NCBI GenBank assembly: GCA_018402545.1
Contig: JAGYIL010000001.1
Coordinates: forward strand, 2,542,001-2,606,000
DNA from: Saccharospirillum sp.
GTDB taxonomy: Bacteria > Pseudomonadota > Gammaproteobacteria > Pseudomonadales > Natronospirillaceae
Length of the DNA: 64,000 nt
Direction: 5' to 3'
The notes beneath the pieces are model-generated. The model was not told where the DNA came from and made no database searches. It worked only from the letters and a program-made list of their open reading frames with translations. This document shows positions 1-9,957 of the stretch, piece after piece. Position 1 is the first letter of the stretch. Each line of letters starts with the position of its first letter. The translations under genes were made by a program, and so were the position numbers.

Positions 1-390
1 GCGCAGGACTTCGAGATCGAACTGAGCGGCCCGCTGGGGCAAGGTGCCGTTCAGATTAGCGGTGAACCGGGCGAAGTGACTCTAACGAAAGGGTCCGATC
101 AGGTGACCCGCAGCACCCTGCGCGAGCTAGCCTACGAAATTACCGAACTGGATCTGCCGCTCGACTACCTGCAATTCTGGGTGCGCGCCAAACCCTACCC
201 GGGCATAGAAGCTACCGTTAACCGGGATACGGAGAACGGGCAAGTACAAAGCATTTCTCAATCGGGCTGGCAAGTGGACTACCCGTTGTACTTCACTGAA
301 ACCGGAGAATCCCTGCCTCGAAGAATTGATTTCGCCCGCAATGGCAGCAGTGGCCGGCTGGTCATCCGTAACTGGGTCAGTGAGCTTTAG
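1..390 (+). CDS. lolB: Outer membrane lipoprotein LolB, C-terminal part (5' truncated by window edge)
   Basis: Frame 1 is open from base 1 (AQDFEIELSGPLGQGAVQISG...) into the 76..390 ORF; LolB-like SGPLGQGA and LDYLQFWVRAKPYPG motifs. Confidence 0.8.
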   Translation, partial: AQDFEIELSGPLGQGAVQISGEPGEVTLTKGSDQVTRSTLRELAYEITELDLPLDYLQFWVRAKPYPGIEATVNRDTENGQVQSISQSGWQVDYPLYFTETGESLPRRIDFARNGSSGRLVIRNWVSEL

Positions 391-554
391 AGGCCGCGCC
401 ATAGAAGGCCAGTGACGGTTGCCAGATAGGCTTATCCAGGGTGGTCCGCAGCAGGGAGCTGCGGTCCAGGCCCCATGGATGGGTTCACGCCGACCCTGGA
501 TAAGCCTATCTGGTGACCGGCACGGGTTATCGGCAACCTGTCAGCCGCGGCCTC
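390..554. repeat. Palindromic element family A, copy A1
   Basis: CCAGATAGGCTTATCCAGGGT (422-442) is the exact reverse complement of ACCCTGGATAAGCCTATCTGG (493-513); inner hairpin CCGCAGC/GCTGCGG; outer tips GAGGCCGCG (390-398)/CGCGGCCTC (546-554). Confidence 0.85.
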
Positions 555-587
555 CCAAGCGGGGGCTGCTTCCCCAAACGCCCGTCC

Positions 588-1760
588 CTATTGATCCTTG
601 GTATCGTCAGACTCTGGCGCAGCAGCATCCATTGCTGAGGTAAGTGCCGGCAAGCCCCGCTTCATTTGCACCGCATTCGCATACTGGCGCAGCATATAGG
701 GTTTCAACGTATCCCGCGTTGCCGCTACCCGTTCAGCCAACTTCACTGCATCCGCATTGGTCGGCTCGGTGTGGTCACCATGAAGAGTGGCGTGGGCCCA
801 TTCGTTTGATTCGTACACGCGGTAATGTTTGTGCACCTGGGCATCGATTGCCGCTGCGACTTCGGTGTCTCTTTCATAATCGCCGTTCAGTACTTCACCA
901 AAGGCCAGATGCACCCGACCTTTCCAGCCGGTCATGCCGCGGGCGATGGACTGTACGTCTTCGTGAGCCTTTTTCTTGTAACCGCCCTTGTGCTCCTGGG
1001 CATAAAGCTCTCGCGCCTTGGAAAGATCCAGCGGATCCACTTCATAACTGATGGTCACCGGCACGATGTTCAGTTCGCGAATGTAGCTGGCGTAGTCGCG
1101 GTCTTTGGGTTTGCTCAGGCTGAACATGCCAATGACCGCCGGGTTGGTTTTGTCGTAACCGTCTTTGGCCCGCCCCTCGCGCTGTGCAATCCAGACATTG
1201 GCCTGGTCGACGGTAATGCAGTGGTGAATGTAGCGCGACAGGATCTGTGCTTCTTTCAGTTTGGCTTTCATGCCCTTGACCGAACGCCGCACGATAAAAC
1301 TTTTGTTCAGCCGCATCAGATCGCTGACAAAGGGTTTGCTCAGCAGGTTGTCGCCAATGGCGATGCGCACGGTCTGGAAACCAGCATGGTAGAGCGTCCA
1401 GTTCACCATGGCCGGGTCCATGACGATGTCCCGGTGGTTGGAGACGAAGAGGTAGCCTTTGGTCGGGTCGAGCGACTCCAGCCCCGAGACAGTCAGGTCG
1501 GCGACGCTTTTGTCGAGAATGCGTTTCAGGTAACCGCGCAGCCGGGGTTGAAAATCCTCCACCCGGCGGATGCCGCGAAATTGCCAGGCCAGGCCAAGGC
1601 GAATCAGGGGGCGCAATAGCCAGGGGGTCTTGCGGTTCAAGCCGGGGGCTACCCAGGCACCAATGGCAGCGTGCATTTCCGGGTCGGCCAGCACACGTTT
1701 TAATACGAGCGGTACTTCGTCGTCGTTAAAAGGACGAATGTCGTCAAATTCAGCAGTCAT
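588..1760 (-). CDS. PlsC-like 1-acyl-glycerol-3-phosphate acyltransferase family protein
   Basis: 390 aa ORF; VSNHRDIVMDP acyltransferase HX4D-type motif. Confidence 0.75.
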   Translation of the reverse strand: MTAEFDDIRPFNDDEVPLVLKRVLADPEMHAAIGAWVAPGLNRKTPWLLRPLIRLGLAWQFRGIRRVEDFQPRLRGYLKRILDKSVADLTVSGLESLDPTKGYLFVSNHRDIVMDPAMVNWTLYHAGFQTVRIAIGDNLLSKPFVSDLMRLNKSFIVRRSVKGMKAKLKEAQILSRYIHHCITVDQANVWIAQREGRAKDGYDKTNPAVIGMFSLSKPKDRDYASYIRELNIVPVTISYEVDPLDLSKARELYAQEHKGGYKKKAHEDVQSIARGMTGWKGRVHLAFGEVLNGDYERDTEVAAAIDAQVHKHYRVYESNEWAHATLHGDHTEPTNADAVKLAERVAATRDTLKPYMLRQYANAVQMKRGLPALTSAMDAAAPESDDTKDQ

Positions 1761-1842
1761 ACAGCCCTACGAGACCAGTAAAAGGCGGCTACTGTACTCC
1801 AACCCGGCGCTAAAATCAGGCCTGGCGTTCAGAATACAGGCA

Positions 1843-2517
1843 TCAGGCTTCACCGGGCACCTTCAGGCCAATACCCTTGAGAATCACGTGCGTCAGCGTG
1901 CGTTCTGCCGCCTCGAAATCGGCTTCTGTCAGCCCGTCGCTGTCGAGCGCCCATTCGATCTGGGTGGCGAAGTCGGCGTAATGCTGGGTGCTGCCCCAGA
2001 TCATGAACATCAGGTGCAGTGGATCAATCGGGTCGATTTTGCCGGCATCGATCCAGGCTTTAAGCACCTCGGTGCGGCCCAGGGCCCAGTGGTGCATGTC
2101 CTGTGCCAGGTACTTTTTCAGGTGGGGGGCGCCCTGAATCACCTCGATGGCAAAGATCTTCGACGCCAGAGGGTGACTGCGGGAGTAGCGAATTTTTGAT
2201 CGAATGTAGGCGTAGATCGTTTCCGCCGGGTCTTCGTCGGCGGTGGTGGTGTTGAAGGCCTGGTTCCACATACCCAGTATGTCTGACAACACCGCGCCAT
2301 AGAGGCCGATCTTGCTCTGGAAATAATACAGGATATTGGATTTGGGCAGCCCCGCGCGTTCGGCAATGGCATTCAGCGAGGTGCCCTTGAAGCCGTGTTG
2401 CGCGAATTCAATTTCGGCGGCTTCAAGAATGATGGCTTCGTTCTGTTGCCGGATTCGCCCTGCCTTTTCCTTGGTCTGGAACTCTTCTTTCAAGCGTTTC
2501 TGGGCCTGATCGACCAT
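1843..2517 (-). CDS. TetR family regulator, RutR-like
   Basis: N-terminal HTH (AIAERAGLPKSNILYYFQSKIGLY) and RutR-type C-terminal domain; start chosen at MVDQAQKRL. Confidence 0.8.
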   Translation of the reverse strand: MVDQAQKRLKEEFQTKEKAGRIRQQNEAIILEAAEIEFAQHGFKGTSLNAIAERAGLPKSNILYYFQSKIGLYGAVLSDILGMWNQAFNTTTADEDPAETIYAYIRSKIRYSRSHPLASKIFAIEVIQGAPHLKKYLAQDMHHWALGRTEVLKAWIDAGKIDPIDPLHLMFMIWGSTQHYADFATQIEWALDSDGLTEADFEAAERTLTHVILKGIGLKVPGEA

Positions 2518-2659
2518 GATGACTTCCCGCACTGAGGTGATAGAGAGGGCGAAGCCAGTGGCTGACGACCCGCGCTCGCGCCGGTCTAACCCACTGATTC
2601 CGCGTACATTTCGAGCTTAAGCGGCTTCACAGTTCAATGCAACTGACAGCGGCGGCTGC

Positions 2660-4003
2660 CTAGGCGCTGTAACGGCGCTCTCCGGCCACCCAGGTAGCGC
2701 GCGTCAGACGTTCATCGCCCAGAATCAGGGTCGCGAACAGCGCTTCGTCGAGGGACTCTGCCTGCGCCAGACGCGCGCTGAGATTGGCGCTGCGAGTCGG
2801 GTCGAGCACCACCAGATCCGCCATTTTACCGCTGTCCAGGGTGCCGATTTCAGCCTGCAGATGCAGCGCCCGGGCATTGCCCGTGGTCATCTGGTACCAC
2901 AGCTGGTTGGCCGTCAGTTTGTAACCCTTCAACTGACCGACTTTATAGGCTTCTGCGGCCGAGACCAGTTGCGACAGCGAGGTACCACCGCCGACATCAC
3001 TGGCCAGGCCCAGCACAACGCCTTCCTGCTCTGCCCGGGCGAAATCGAAGAGTCCACTGCCCAGAAAGGTATTGGAGGTCGGGCAAACGGCAATGCGCGT
3101 CTGGTGCTCACGCAGGGCGGTCCATTCGCGGTCAGTCAGGTGCAGTCCGTGTGCCAGCACAGCCCGGTCGTGCAGCAGACCGTAGTGTTCATAGACATCT
3201 ACATAATCTCTGGCCTTCGGAAACAGCGACTGTACCCAACTGACTTCATCCGGGTTTTCCGAGACGTGGGTTTGCATGTACAGCCCGGCGGCCTCTTTGT
3301 GCAAGGCACCGGCACGTTCCAGTTGTGCTTCGGTCGAGGTCGGCGCGAAGCGGGGGGTGATGGCATAGTGCAGGCGGTCGGTGCCGTGCCAGCGCTCAAT
3401 CAGCCGGGCGCTGGCTTCAAACCCGCTGTCGGCTGTGTCGCTGAGGTAAACCGGGCAGTTGCGGTCCATCAGCACCTTGCCGGCAATCAGTGCCATGCCT
3501 CGCTCGCGGGCGGATTCGAACAGGGCATCGGTGCCCGCCTCGTGCACGGTGCCGAACACCATGGCGGTGGTAGTGCCATGCGCCAGCAGTGCATCCAGAA
3601 AGACATCGCTTTGCTGACGGGCGACCAGCGGGTCTTCAAAACGGCGCTCGGCCGGAAAGGTGTAGCGGTTCAGCCAGTCGAGCAATTGCTCGCCCCAGCT
3701 GGCCATCACCGGCATTTGGGCGGCGTGGACATGGGTGTCGATCAAACCGGGCAGAATCCAGGCATCGCCATAGTCTTCAACGCGGGCAAAAGCCTGCTGC
3801 GCCACCGGCAATTCCACGGCAGGTCCCTGCCAGGCAATGCGCCCCCGATGGATCACCAGGGCAGAGTTTGGGCGCTGGCGAATCGTGTCGGGCTCGGGGA
3901 AATCGATGCTGTGACCCAGTAGCAAGGTTGCCTGGGCAAGCTGTTCGGGCGTCAGAGTGGACACATCAAGTGTCGATGAGGTGTTCTGTACGGGGCTGAT
4001 CAT
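2660..4003 (-). CDS. guaD: Guanine deaminase (amidohydrolase family)
   Basis: 447 aa; LPGLIDTHVHAAQMP, THVSENPDEV, SDVGGGTSLS motifs. Confidence 0.88.
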   Translation of the reverse strand: MISPVQNTSSTLDVSTLTPEQLAQATLLLGHSIDFPEPDTIRQRPNSALVIHRGRIAWQGPAVELPVAQQAFARVEDYGDAWILPGLIDTHVHAAQMPVMASWGEQLLDWLNRYTFPAERRFEDPLVARQQSDVFLDALLAHGTTTAMVFGTVHEAGTDALFESARERGMALIAGKVLMDRNCPVYLSDTADSGFEASARLIERWHGTDRLHYAITPRFAPTSTEAQLERAGALHKEAAGLYMQTHVSENPDEVSWVQSLFPKARDYVDVYEHYGLLHDRAVLAHGLHLTDREWTALREHQTRIAVCPTSNTFLGSGLFDFARAEQEGVVLGLASDVGGGTSLSQLVSAAEAYKVGQLKGYKLTANQLWYQMTTGNARALHLQAEIGTLDSGKMADLVVLDPTRSANLSARLAQAESLDEALFATLILGDERLTRATWVAGERRYSA

Positions 4004-4077
4004 GGCGAGTCACGGGTAGTTCATACAGGGGGACTGTACCAAAGCTGACCAAAAGGTCAACTAGGAGCCTGCCGGAC

Positions 4078-4770
4078 TTAGGGTAGCCACAAGGTGAACA
4101 CGGCCCCGCCATGCTCGGGGTGATTGGTCAGTTTGATGTAGCCTTCGGCGTCTCCCTGGCGATGCAATTGAGCGATCTGCTGGCAGAAATACAACCCGAG
4201 GCCAGTGCTGCCGTTCTGAAAACTGAGTTCACCCTGATTCGGGGTTTCACTCATGAAATTCATCATTTTCGCGGGGTAGCCTTCACCGTTATCTGTGAGG
4301 GTAATGCACAGTCCGCCGTCCGCCATAAAGGCCCGGAAATCGAGCCGGTCTTTGGTGTAGCGAATGCTGTTGGTCAGAATGTTGGCCAGTACGCCTTCGA
4401 TCAGCACCGGGTCGATGACCCAGGCGATGTCCGGGTCTTCCAGTTCAATACCCAGATGAATGCCCAGTGATGCCAGCGTTTGCTGGTAACGGGAGGTCGC
4501 ATCGTGAATAACGTCTTCGATCAGGACCTCATCAAAATCTGGCCGGAAGGTATCGGTGTTCATCCGGTACAGGCCGAGCATGTGCACCAGATCGTTATTG
4601 ATTCGCCCTGCTTCCAGTCGCAGCCGGTTCAATTTCAGGGTACTTTCCGGCTCGCGCTCGTGAATGCTGTCGATGACTTCACGCAGTTCGTTATCGATCA
4701 GGCTGAGGGCATTTTTCACATCATGGACGGTGGCGGCCATGATGGTGTGCATATCAACTGGGTTGCTCAT
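4078..4770 (-). CDS. Cytosolic sensor histidine kinase (HATPase), no transmembrane segment evident
   Basis: HDVKNALSLI H-box-like, DNGEGYPAKM and STGLGLYFCQQIA ATPase motifs. Confidence 0.75.
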   Translation of the reverse strand: MSNPVDMHTIMAATVHDVKNALSLIDNELREVIDSIHEREPESTLKLNRLRLEAGRINNDLVHMLGLYRMNTDTFRPDFDEVLIEDVIHDATSRYQQTLASLGIHLGIELEDPDIAWVIDPVLIEGVLANILTNSIRYTKDRLDFRAFMADGGLCITLTDNGEGYPAKMMNFMSETPNQGELSFQNGSTGLGLYFCQQIAQLHRQGDAEGYIKLTNHPEHGGAVFTLWLP

Positions 4771-6406
4771 GTTTCACCTTGGAATGCAGCGCAATGACTT
4801 TGTCTCGAATGCTGGTATAGCGCTCGTACTGATAGTGGTCGGCAGGCAGATAATCCAACCGGTTGACGATATCGAGGCAGCGATCAAGCTGCGACAGAGA
4901 CACTCGGGTCTGCCCCATCAGCAGCAAACTCGACTGAACGAAATTCAGAATAATGCCCGGATGCCGGGGCGAGAACTTAAGGGCGTCTTCAAACAGTTTG
5001 GTCGCCGCCTGATAATCCTTCTGCTTGTACAATTCGATGCCTTCGGTATTCACCTTGTGGGCATGACGCCGGGCTTCCTGGGTGATGGGTTCGGCCTGTA
5101 ACTGGTTCAGCCGTTTTACAAAGTTACCGGACTCTTTATGATACTGGCGCAATTCCTCGACCAGGGCATCGGCTTCTTTCGACAGCCCTTTTTCATAAAG
5201 AATGTCGACGATATCCAGTGCGCTGTCTTCACCGAGCTCACCCATTTGTTCCCGCGCTGCCGCGGCGATCGATTCCAGAAACACCCGGTCGGTTGATTCC
5301 GCATCGCCTGCATCGGCCAGGTAAGCCCGATAGGCCTTGCTGAACAGTTCAGTATCCGGTTCATCCGGGTATTGTTTGGTCAGTTTCTTCAGCAGTGACT
5401 GGGCATCCTTCTGCAACCGGCGCTTGAGGGCTTCGTCATCCAGGCTTTGCAATTGCGTTCGGGTAGAGCGCAACACATCTTTATAACCACGGGATGATTC
5501 ATGCATGGTGCCATCGGCCAGGCTGACGATTTCCTTGTAGGCCCGGGTGGCAGCAACATGGTCGCCATTGTCGCTCGCCAGTCCGGCGAAAACACGCTGG
5601 CGGGCAATATTACGCGGCGACCGAACCAGTGCCTGTGACAGGGTTTCCTGTGCCTTTTCGGGCTGTTTGATCTGCATTTGCACTTCAGCCAGCAGGTCGT
5701 ACGCCTCGACCATATTGGGCTGCAGCATGATCAGCGTTTTCAGGCCGCGCTCAGCGGCCTCGAGTTTGCCTTCCTGCACGTCGATCCGGTGCCGTTCCAG
5801 CCGTGCCCAGGGTAGGTCCCGCTTGTCGAGCAGGGCTTGCAGAAAATGCGCAGCTTCGGTCAACTGACCCTGGTGGTACAACGCTTCCACATATTTTCGT
5901 TGCGCCCAGCCCCGGTATCTCGGTTTGGTTTCCATAACCTCACGCGCCGCCTTGGCCAGCGCCGGGTAATCTTTTTTATCCAGCGCCTGGTTAATCGGCC
6001 CCAGCGCCGACTGTCTATCCAGCCAGCGGTCCAGCCGGTTCTGGAGGGTATCCATGGCGAAGGGTTTGGCCAGGTAGTCATCGGGCTGAAATTCGAGGGC
6101 GCCCATCACAAAATCGCGCGAGGTCTCGGCGGTGATCATCACAAAGACGGTCTGGTAAGACAACCAGCCCCGGGTGCGCCACTCTTCCAGCAGCTGAGAC
6201 CCGTTTTTGCTTTTTCCGAGATTGTAGTCACAGAGAATGACATCGAACGTCTGATCACGAACGCTTTTGGTTGCCTCTGTTCCATTGGACGCCTCGGAGA
6301 CATGACTGACCCCCAGGGAATTCAGCATGCCCTTGACCGACTTGCGCACGTTGGAAAAATCGTCAATCAGCAAAAACTTTTTGTTCAAAGACTGGTTCAA
6401 TTCCAA
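4754..6406 (-). CDS. Response regulator receiver domain protein with TPR repeats
   Basis: N-terminal receiver (FLLIDDFSNVRKSV...ILCDYNLG...LAKPF) then TPR-rich region; 3' end overlaps kinase start by 17 nt. Confidence 0.82.
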   Translation of the reverse strand: MELNQSLNKKFLLIDDFSNVRKSVKGMLNSLGVSHVSEASNGTEATKSVRDQTFDVILCDYNLGKSKNGSQLLEEWRTRGWLSYQTVFVMITAETSRDFVMGALEFQPDDYLAKPFAMDTLQNRLDRWLDRQSALGPINQALDKKDYPALAKAAREVMETKPRYRGWAQRKYVEALYHQGQLTEAAHFLQALLDKRDLPWARLERHRIDVQEGKLEAAERGLKTLIMLQPNMVEAYDLLAEVQMQIKQPEKAQETLSQALVRSPRNIARQRVFAGLASDNGDHVAATRAYKEIVSLADGTMHESSRGYKDVLRSTRTQLQSLDDEALKRRLQKDAQSLLKKLTKQYPDEPDTELFSKAYRAYLADAGDAESTDRVFLESIAAAAREQMGELGEDSALDIVDILYEKGLSKEADALVEELRQYHKESGNFVKRLNQLQAEPITQEARRHAHKVNTEGIELYKQKDYQAATKLFEDALKFSPRHPGIILNFVQSSLLLMGQTRVSLSQLDRCLDIVNRLDYLPADHYQYERYTSIRDKVIALHSKVKHEQPS

Positions 6407-6689
6407 ATCACTGTTTCCTGTCGGTTTCTATTTTGCTCGGAAGCCACGGGTTTCCACCCGACCCCAATCGATTAACGACTCTGTCGTTTTGACCTCTGTT
6501 CAAATACCCCGCTGTTCTCAGGGTAGCCCCAATTTCGCTTTTTTGCCCGGGTCAGACTGCCAGAGCGATGACGTTTGGGGCTATACTGTCACCACTTTCG
6601 GTCAATTAAGTCTTTCGGCCGGGTTTACGCACACCGTTGGCGTCAGCGGCGGTGTAAAACCAACGGATTCACGGCGGAACCGCTGCATT

Positions 6690-8174
6690 ATGACTGTTGC
6701 TGCATTGTCCGAGTACCGGGTTTACACCCGACGACTGTTTACCCCCCTTTTCCGGCTTGGCGTTGGCCTCCTCACTGCCCTGTCGCTGACGACCGCCTTC
6801 GCGGAATCTGATTCGTCCGATTCTACTGATCCGGCAGCGCCTCAATCGACGCAAAGCAACGAACCCGGTGCAGAACCAACCGCACCTTTATCGGCCGATA
6901 ATGCCGACGAAGACACCGCCCTGGCAAAGTTCATTGCCATGGTCGACGCGCAAGATTGGCCCAACGCCCGGGTGATGGCCAGCGAGATTCTTGACCGTTT
7001 CGAGGGCACGCCGCGGTTTGATCTCTACTACGCCCGCGTGCTGATTCAGGAAGGCCGGGCGCAGGAGGCCATTTTCGCACTGGAGCGGGTGCTGTCTTTT
7101 GCACCCGAACGGCACAGGGTGCGGCTCGATCTGGCGCGAGCCTATTTCATCAATAACAATCTGGAACGGAGCCGAACGGAGTTTGAGCGGGTTCGGGCCA
7201 CCAACCCACCGGCCAATGTACGCAATAACATCAACGATTTTCTGGCGCGAATCGATGCTGCCCAGCGGGCCCAGATTCAGCAATTTCAGATGTTTGCCGG
7301 GCTTGATGTGGGGTACGACACCAACATCAACGGCGGCGCAACGCTGGATGAGCCACTGGCCCCCAACCTGCTGGGGCTGACCGATCTGAGCGAATCATCA
7401 AAAGCCATTGACAGCAGTTTTGGGCGTTTTCGACTGGGCAGCACCTGGGTGCGCCCCACTCACCTCCGGGCGGCAAACATCTATAGCCTGCAAGGCTTTA
7501 CCACCCTGTATCCCGGCAACAGTGGCTACAACCAATTGGGCCTGAACGGCCAGTGGCGGTATCAGAGCACCACTGACCGGTCGCGTCAGACGCTGGCCGT
7601 CAATGCCGGTCAGCTTTGGCTGGACAGCACTCCCTGGCAATTCAGTCTGAACCTGAGCGGCGAAGCAACCTACCCGGTTTGGGAGACCGTCTGGCTGGGG
7701 CCGGTAGCATCGACCAATATGGCCTTTGCCCAGCAGGATGGCCGCAGCAACAGTGTTCGGGATGCACTCGGTCTGGTTGCCACCGTGCAGGATGCGCCCC
7801 GCCGTCACCGCGTTAGCAGTCAGTATGTTCAATACAGCCGGGCCGGAACCGATAACGGCTACAGCGAATGGCGCGGGCTGGCACAACGCTATCAGCTCGA
7901 CTGGCGCTGGCCGAACCGGTTGACGTCGACCCTGGTGCTGGAGCACCAGTGGCACCGGTATCAGGCCGATGACCGTCTTTTTGTGGAACAGGGCACGACC
8001 GATAACAAGCGACGCTCTGATCAGCTGTTGTCGTTCGATGCCAGCCTGACCTGGGTTCCCGAGCCCTGGCTGACCAGCCGCAGCGGCCTGCGCTATGACT
8101 GGCTCGACAGCAACATTAATGCCTACAGCCGGGATCAGTGGGTGATTAGCCAGTCCCTGACCCTGACGTTTTAG
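6690..8174 (+). CDS. TPR plus outer-membrane beta-barrel protein, Slam/DUF560-like (surface lipoprotein assembly modifier family)
   Basis: Start taken at MTVAALSEYRVYTRR within ORF 6327..8174; RFDLYYARVLIQEGRAQEAIFALERVLSF...NPPANVRNNINDFLARID TPR region, then barrel-like C-terminus ending in Phe (SLTLTF). Confidence 0.72.
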   Translation: MTVAALSEYRVYTRRLFTPLFRLGVGLLTALSLTTAFAESDSSDSTDPAAPQSTQSNEPGAEPTAPLSADNADEDTALAKFIAMVDAQDWPNARVMASEILDRFEGTPRFDLYYARVLIQEGRAQEAIFALERVLSFAPERHRVRLDLARAYFINNNLERSRTEFERVRATNPPANVRNNINDFLARIDAAQRAQIQQFQMFAGLDVGYDTNINGGATLDEPLAPNLLGLTDLSESSKAIDSSFGRFRLGSTWVRPTHLRAANIYSLQGFTTLYPGNSGYNQLGLNGQWRYQSTTDRSRQTLAVNAGQLWLDSTPWQFSLNLSGEATYPVWETVWLGPVASTNMAFAQQDGRSNSVRDALGLVATVQDAPRRHRVSSQYVQYSRAGTDNGYSEWRGLAQRYQLDWRWPNRLTSTLVLEHQWHRYQADDRLFVEQGTTDNKRRSDQLLSFDASLTWVPEPWLTSRSGLRYDWLDSNINAYSRDQWVISQSLTLTF

Positions 8175-8185
8175 GAGCCCTGACC

Positions 8186-9907
8186 ATGCCGACATTACAC
8201 CTGTTCCACCATGCGGGCCTGGCTCGATTAACTCAGTTATTGCTGAGCCTGGTATTAATACTGCCGCTTGCCGCGCTGGCTTCGGCTGGCAAGGTAGTCA
8301 TCGCCCAGGGTGAAGTCTATGCCCTCGACGCCAATAACGAACAACGCACCCTCGCACGGCGTTCCGATGTGGACGAGGGCGATACCCTGGTAACCGGCGC
8401 CGATGGCCGCTTGCAGATTCGCTTTAACGACAACGCGGTATTGGCCCTGAGTCCGGACTCCCGGTTGAGAATCAGTGAATACCACAGCCGCGATGCCGGC
8501 AACGATGAGGAGCAGGTATTGATGGACCTGCTCGCCGGGGGTTTTCGGACCATTACCGGCAGTATTGGCAGCACTGACCGCGATGCGTACCAAGTACGTA
8601 CCCCCAACGCCAGCATTGGTATACGCGGCACCCACTACGAGGCCGTTCTGGCCGAATCCAGCCTGCTGCTGGGGGTTTATGATGGCGGCATTGTCGTCAG
8701 CAACGAAAGCGGCAGTCTGAATCTGGGTCTGGGCGGCAACTTTCTGTTTGCAGAGGTCGGTCCGGCCAGCGCGCCCCAGGGGCTTCTGGAGCCACCTGCC
8801 CGGTTGAACCAGTCCCCTGTGCCGGGGACAGGCCAACCCGGCCAACCGGCACCAGACGACGAGCCGGAAGCAAACCTTGAGGATGACGATGAAGATGGCC
8901 TCTCACTGGAAGAGGCCTTTGCCGGCGATGAACCACCGCCGACCATCCCTCAGTTAACAGACGAGCAGCAGGCTCAATTGCTGGCATTGCTGTCGGAGCT
9001 CGACGATGAACTGACCGACCTGGGAGAAGAGGCAGAAAACCTGCCCATAACAGCGGATGTCCGCCTGACAGAGGCACAGCAAACAGAACTGGCCAACGAC
9101 CCCGGCAAAGGCTTTATTGTATTGACCGACAGTGACGGCGATGCCGTGCACTTCGTATACCGGGTGGAAGGCGAAAATGGCCCGGTGTTTGTCAATTACC
9201 AGGGTGAAACCCTCACCGAGCTCGACAATGGCTATGTGTCGCCAGACCGAGTATACATAGGACCAACACAAACCAACCCACAAAGTCTGGTTACTCTCGA
9301 GCGGGGCGATCAGACGGTTGAATGGGGTATCTGGAACGCCAGCCCCAGCGACCCGGCGACCTTGCTGGAAAGCAGCACCTCGCTGTCTGAGTCCAGCCTG
9401 GATACCACGCCCTTCTTTTATGTGTTTGCCGAACCGGCGGATTTGACCTCGCTGACCGGCACCCGAAACCTGACCCTCTGCTCAAGTCTGGATTGCATCA
9501 ATGTCTCAGCGTCCAACGGTGAGTCGCTCTCGAGTGCGGACGGCTATATGGATGTGAATCTGGACGATCTGACCACCACCGCTGGCATGAATTTAAATAT
9601 GTCGGACGGTTCCTGGTGGAGCTTGTATTTCAGTGGTGAGGTTAAAAACTCGCTTTTGAATACCAATGACCTGTTTATCGACTATGGCCAGGGAGAGCAA
9701 GACGTAAGTAGCTATAACCCGGGCGATCAGTCTCCGCAGGCGACGGACCTGACCGGAGAGTTCCAGGGCCTGTTTATCAACAGCGAAGACCAGGGGCTGG
9801 AGTTTGTGGGCGGCTTTGGCGTCTCCAGCAACGAAGCTGACCAGTCCATTTCGGGGGTCTTTCTGATGTCCGGGTCTGGCAGCGAAGCGGACATAACCCC
9901 GCAATAA
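8186..9907 (+). CDS. FecR-domain secreted protein with C-terminal beta-barrel-like domain
   Basis: Signal peptide; FecR-like GKVVIAQGEVYAL...DVDEGDTLVTGADGRLQIRF...TPNASIGIRGTHYE; C-terminus LTGEFQGLFIN...GLEFVGGFGV...ISGVFLMSG. Confidence 0.75.
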   Translation: MPTLHLFHHAGLARLTQLLLSLVLILPLAALASAGKVVIAQGEVYALDANNEQRTLARRSDVDEGDTLVTGADGRLQIRFNDNAVLALSPDSRLRISEYHSRDAGNDEEQVLMDLLAGGFRTITGSIGSTDRDAYQVRTPNASIGIRGTHYEAVLAESSLLLGVYDGGIVVSNESGSLNLGLGGNFLFAEVGPASAPQGLLEPPARLNQSPVPGTGQPGQPAPDDEPEANLEDDDEDGLSLEEAFAGDEPPPTIPQLTDEQQAQLLALLSELDDELTDLGEEAENLPITADVRLTEAQQTELANDPGKGFIVLTDSDGDAVHFVYRVEGENGPVFVNYQGETLTELDNGYVSPDRVYIGPTQTNPQSLVTLERGDQTVEWGIWNASPSDPATLLESSTSLSESSLDTTPFFYVFAEPADLTSLTGTRNLTLCSSLDCINVSASNGESLSSADGYMDVNLDDLTTTAGMNLNMSDGSWWSLYFSGEVKNSLLNTNDLFIDYGQGEQDVSSYNPGDQSPQATDLTGEFQGLFINSEDQGLEFVGGFGVSSNEADQSISGVFLMSGSGSEADITPQ

Positions 9908-9916
9908 CCTATCCTG

Positions 9917-9957
9917 ACCAGGCAGTCAAAGACTGCCTGTCAGGGGTTCACCCCTGC
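9917..9957. terminator. Tandem hairpins 3' of FecR gene
   Basis: CAGGCAGTC-AAA-GACTGCCTG followed by CAGGGGTTCACCCCTG; no clear T-tract. Confidence 0.45.

Noticed and set aside
419-643. Plus-strand ORF 74 aa
   Set aside because: Runs through palindromic repeat A1; similarity to the N-terminal part of the 18553 ORF (AVQAPWxGxRRP) comes from the shared DNA repeat, not a conserved protein
825-1619. Long plus-strand ORFs opposite PlsC-like, guaD, rng, gatB and other genes
   Set aside because: Antisense ORFs expected in GC-rich coding DNA; the opposite frames encode recognised families
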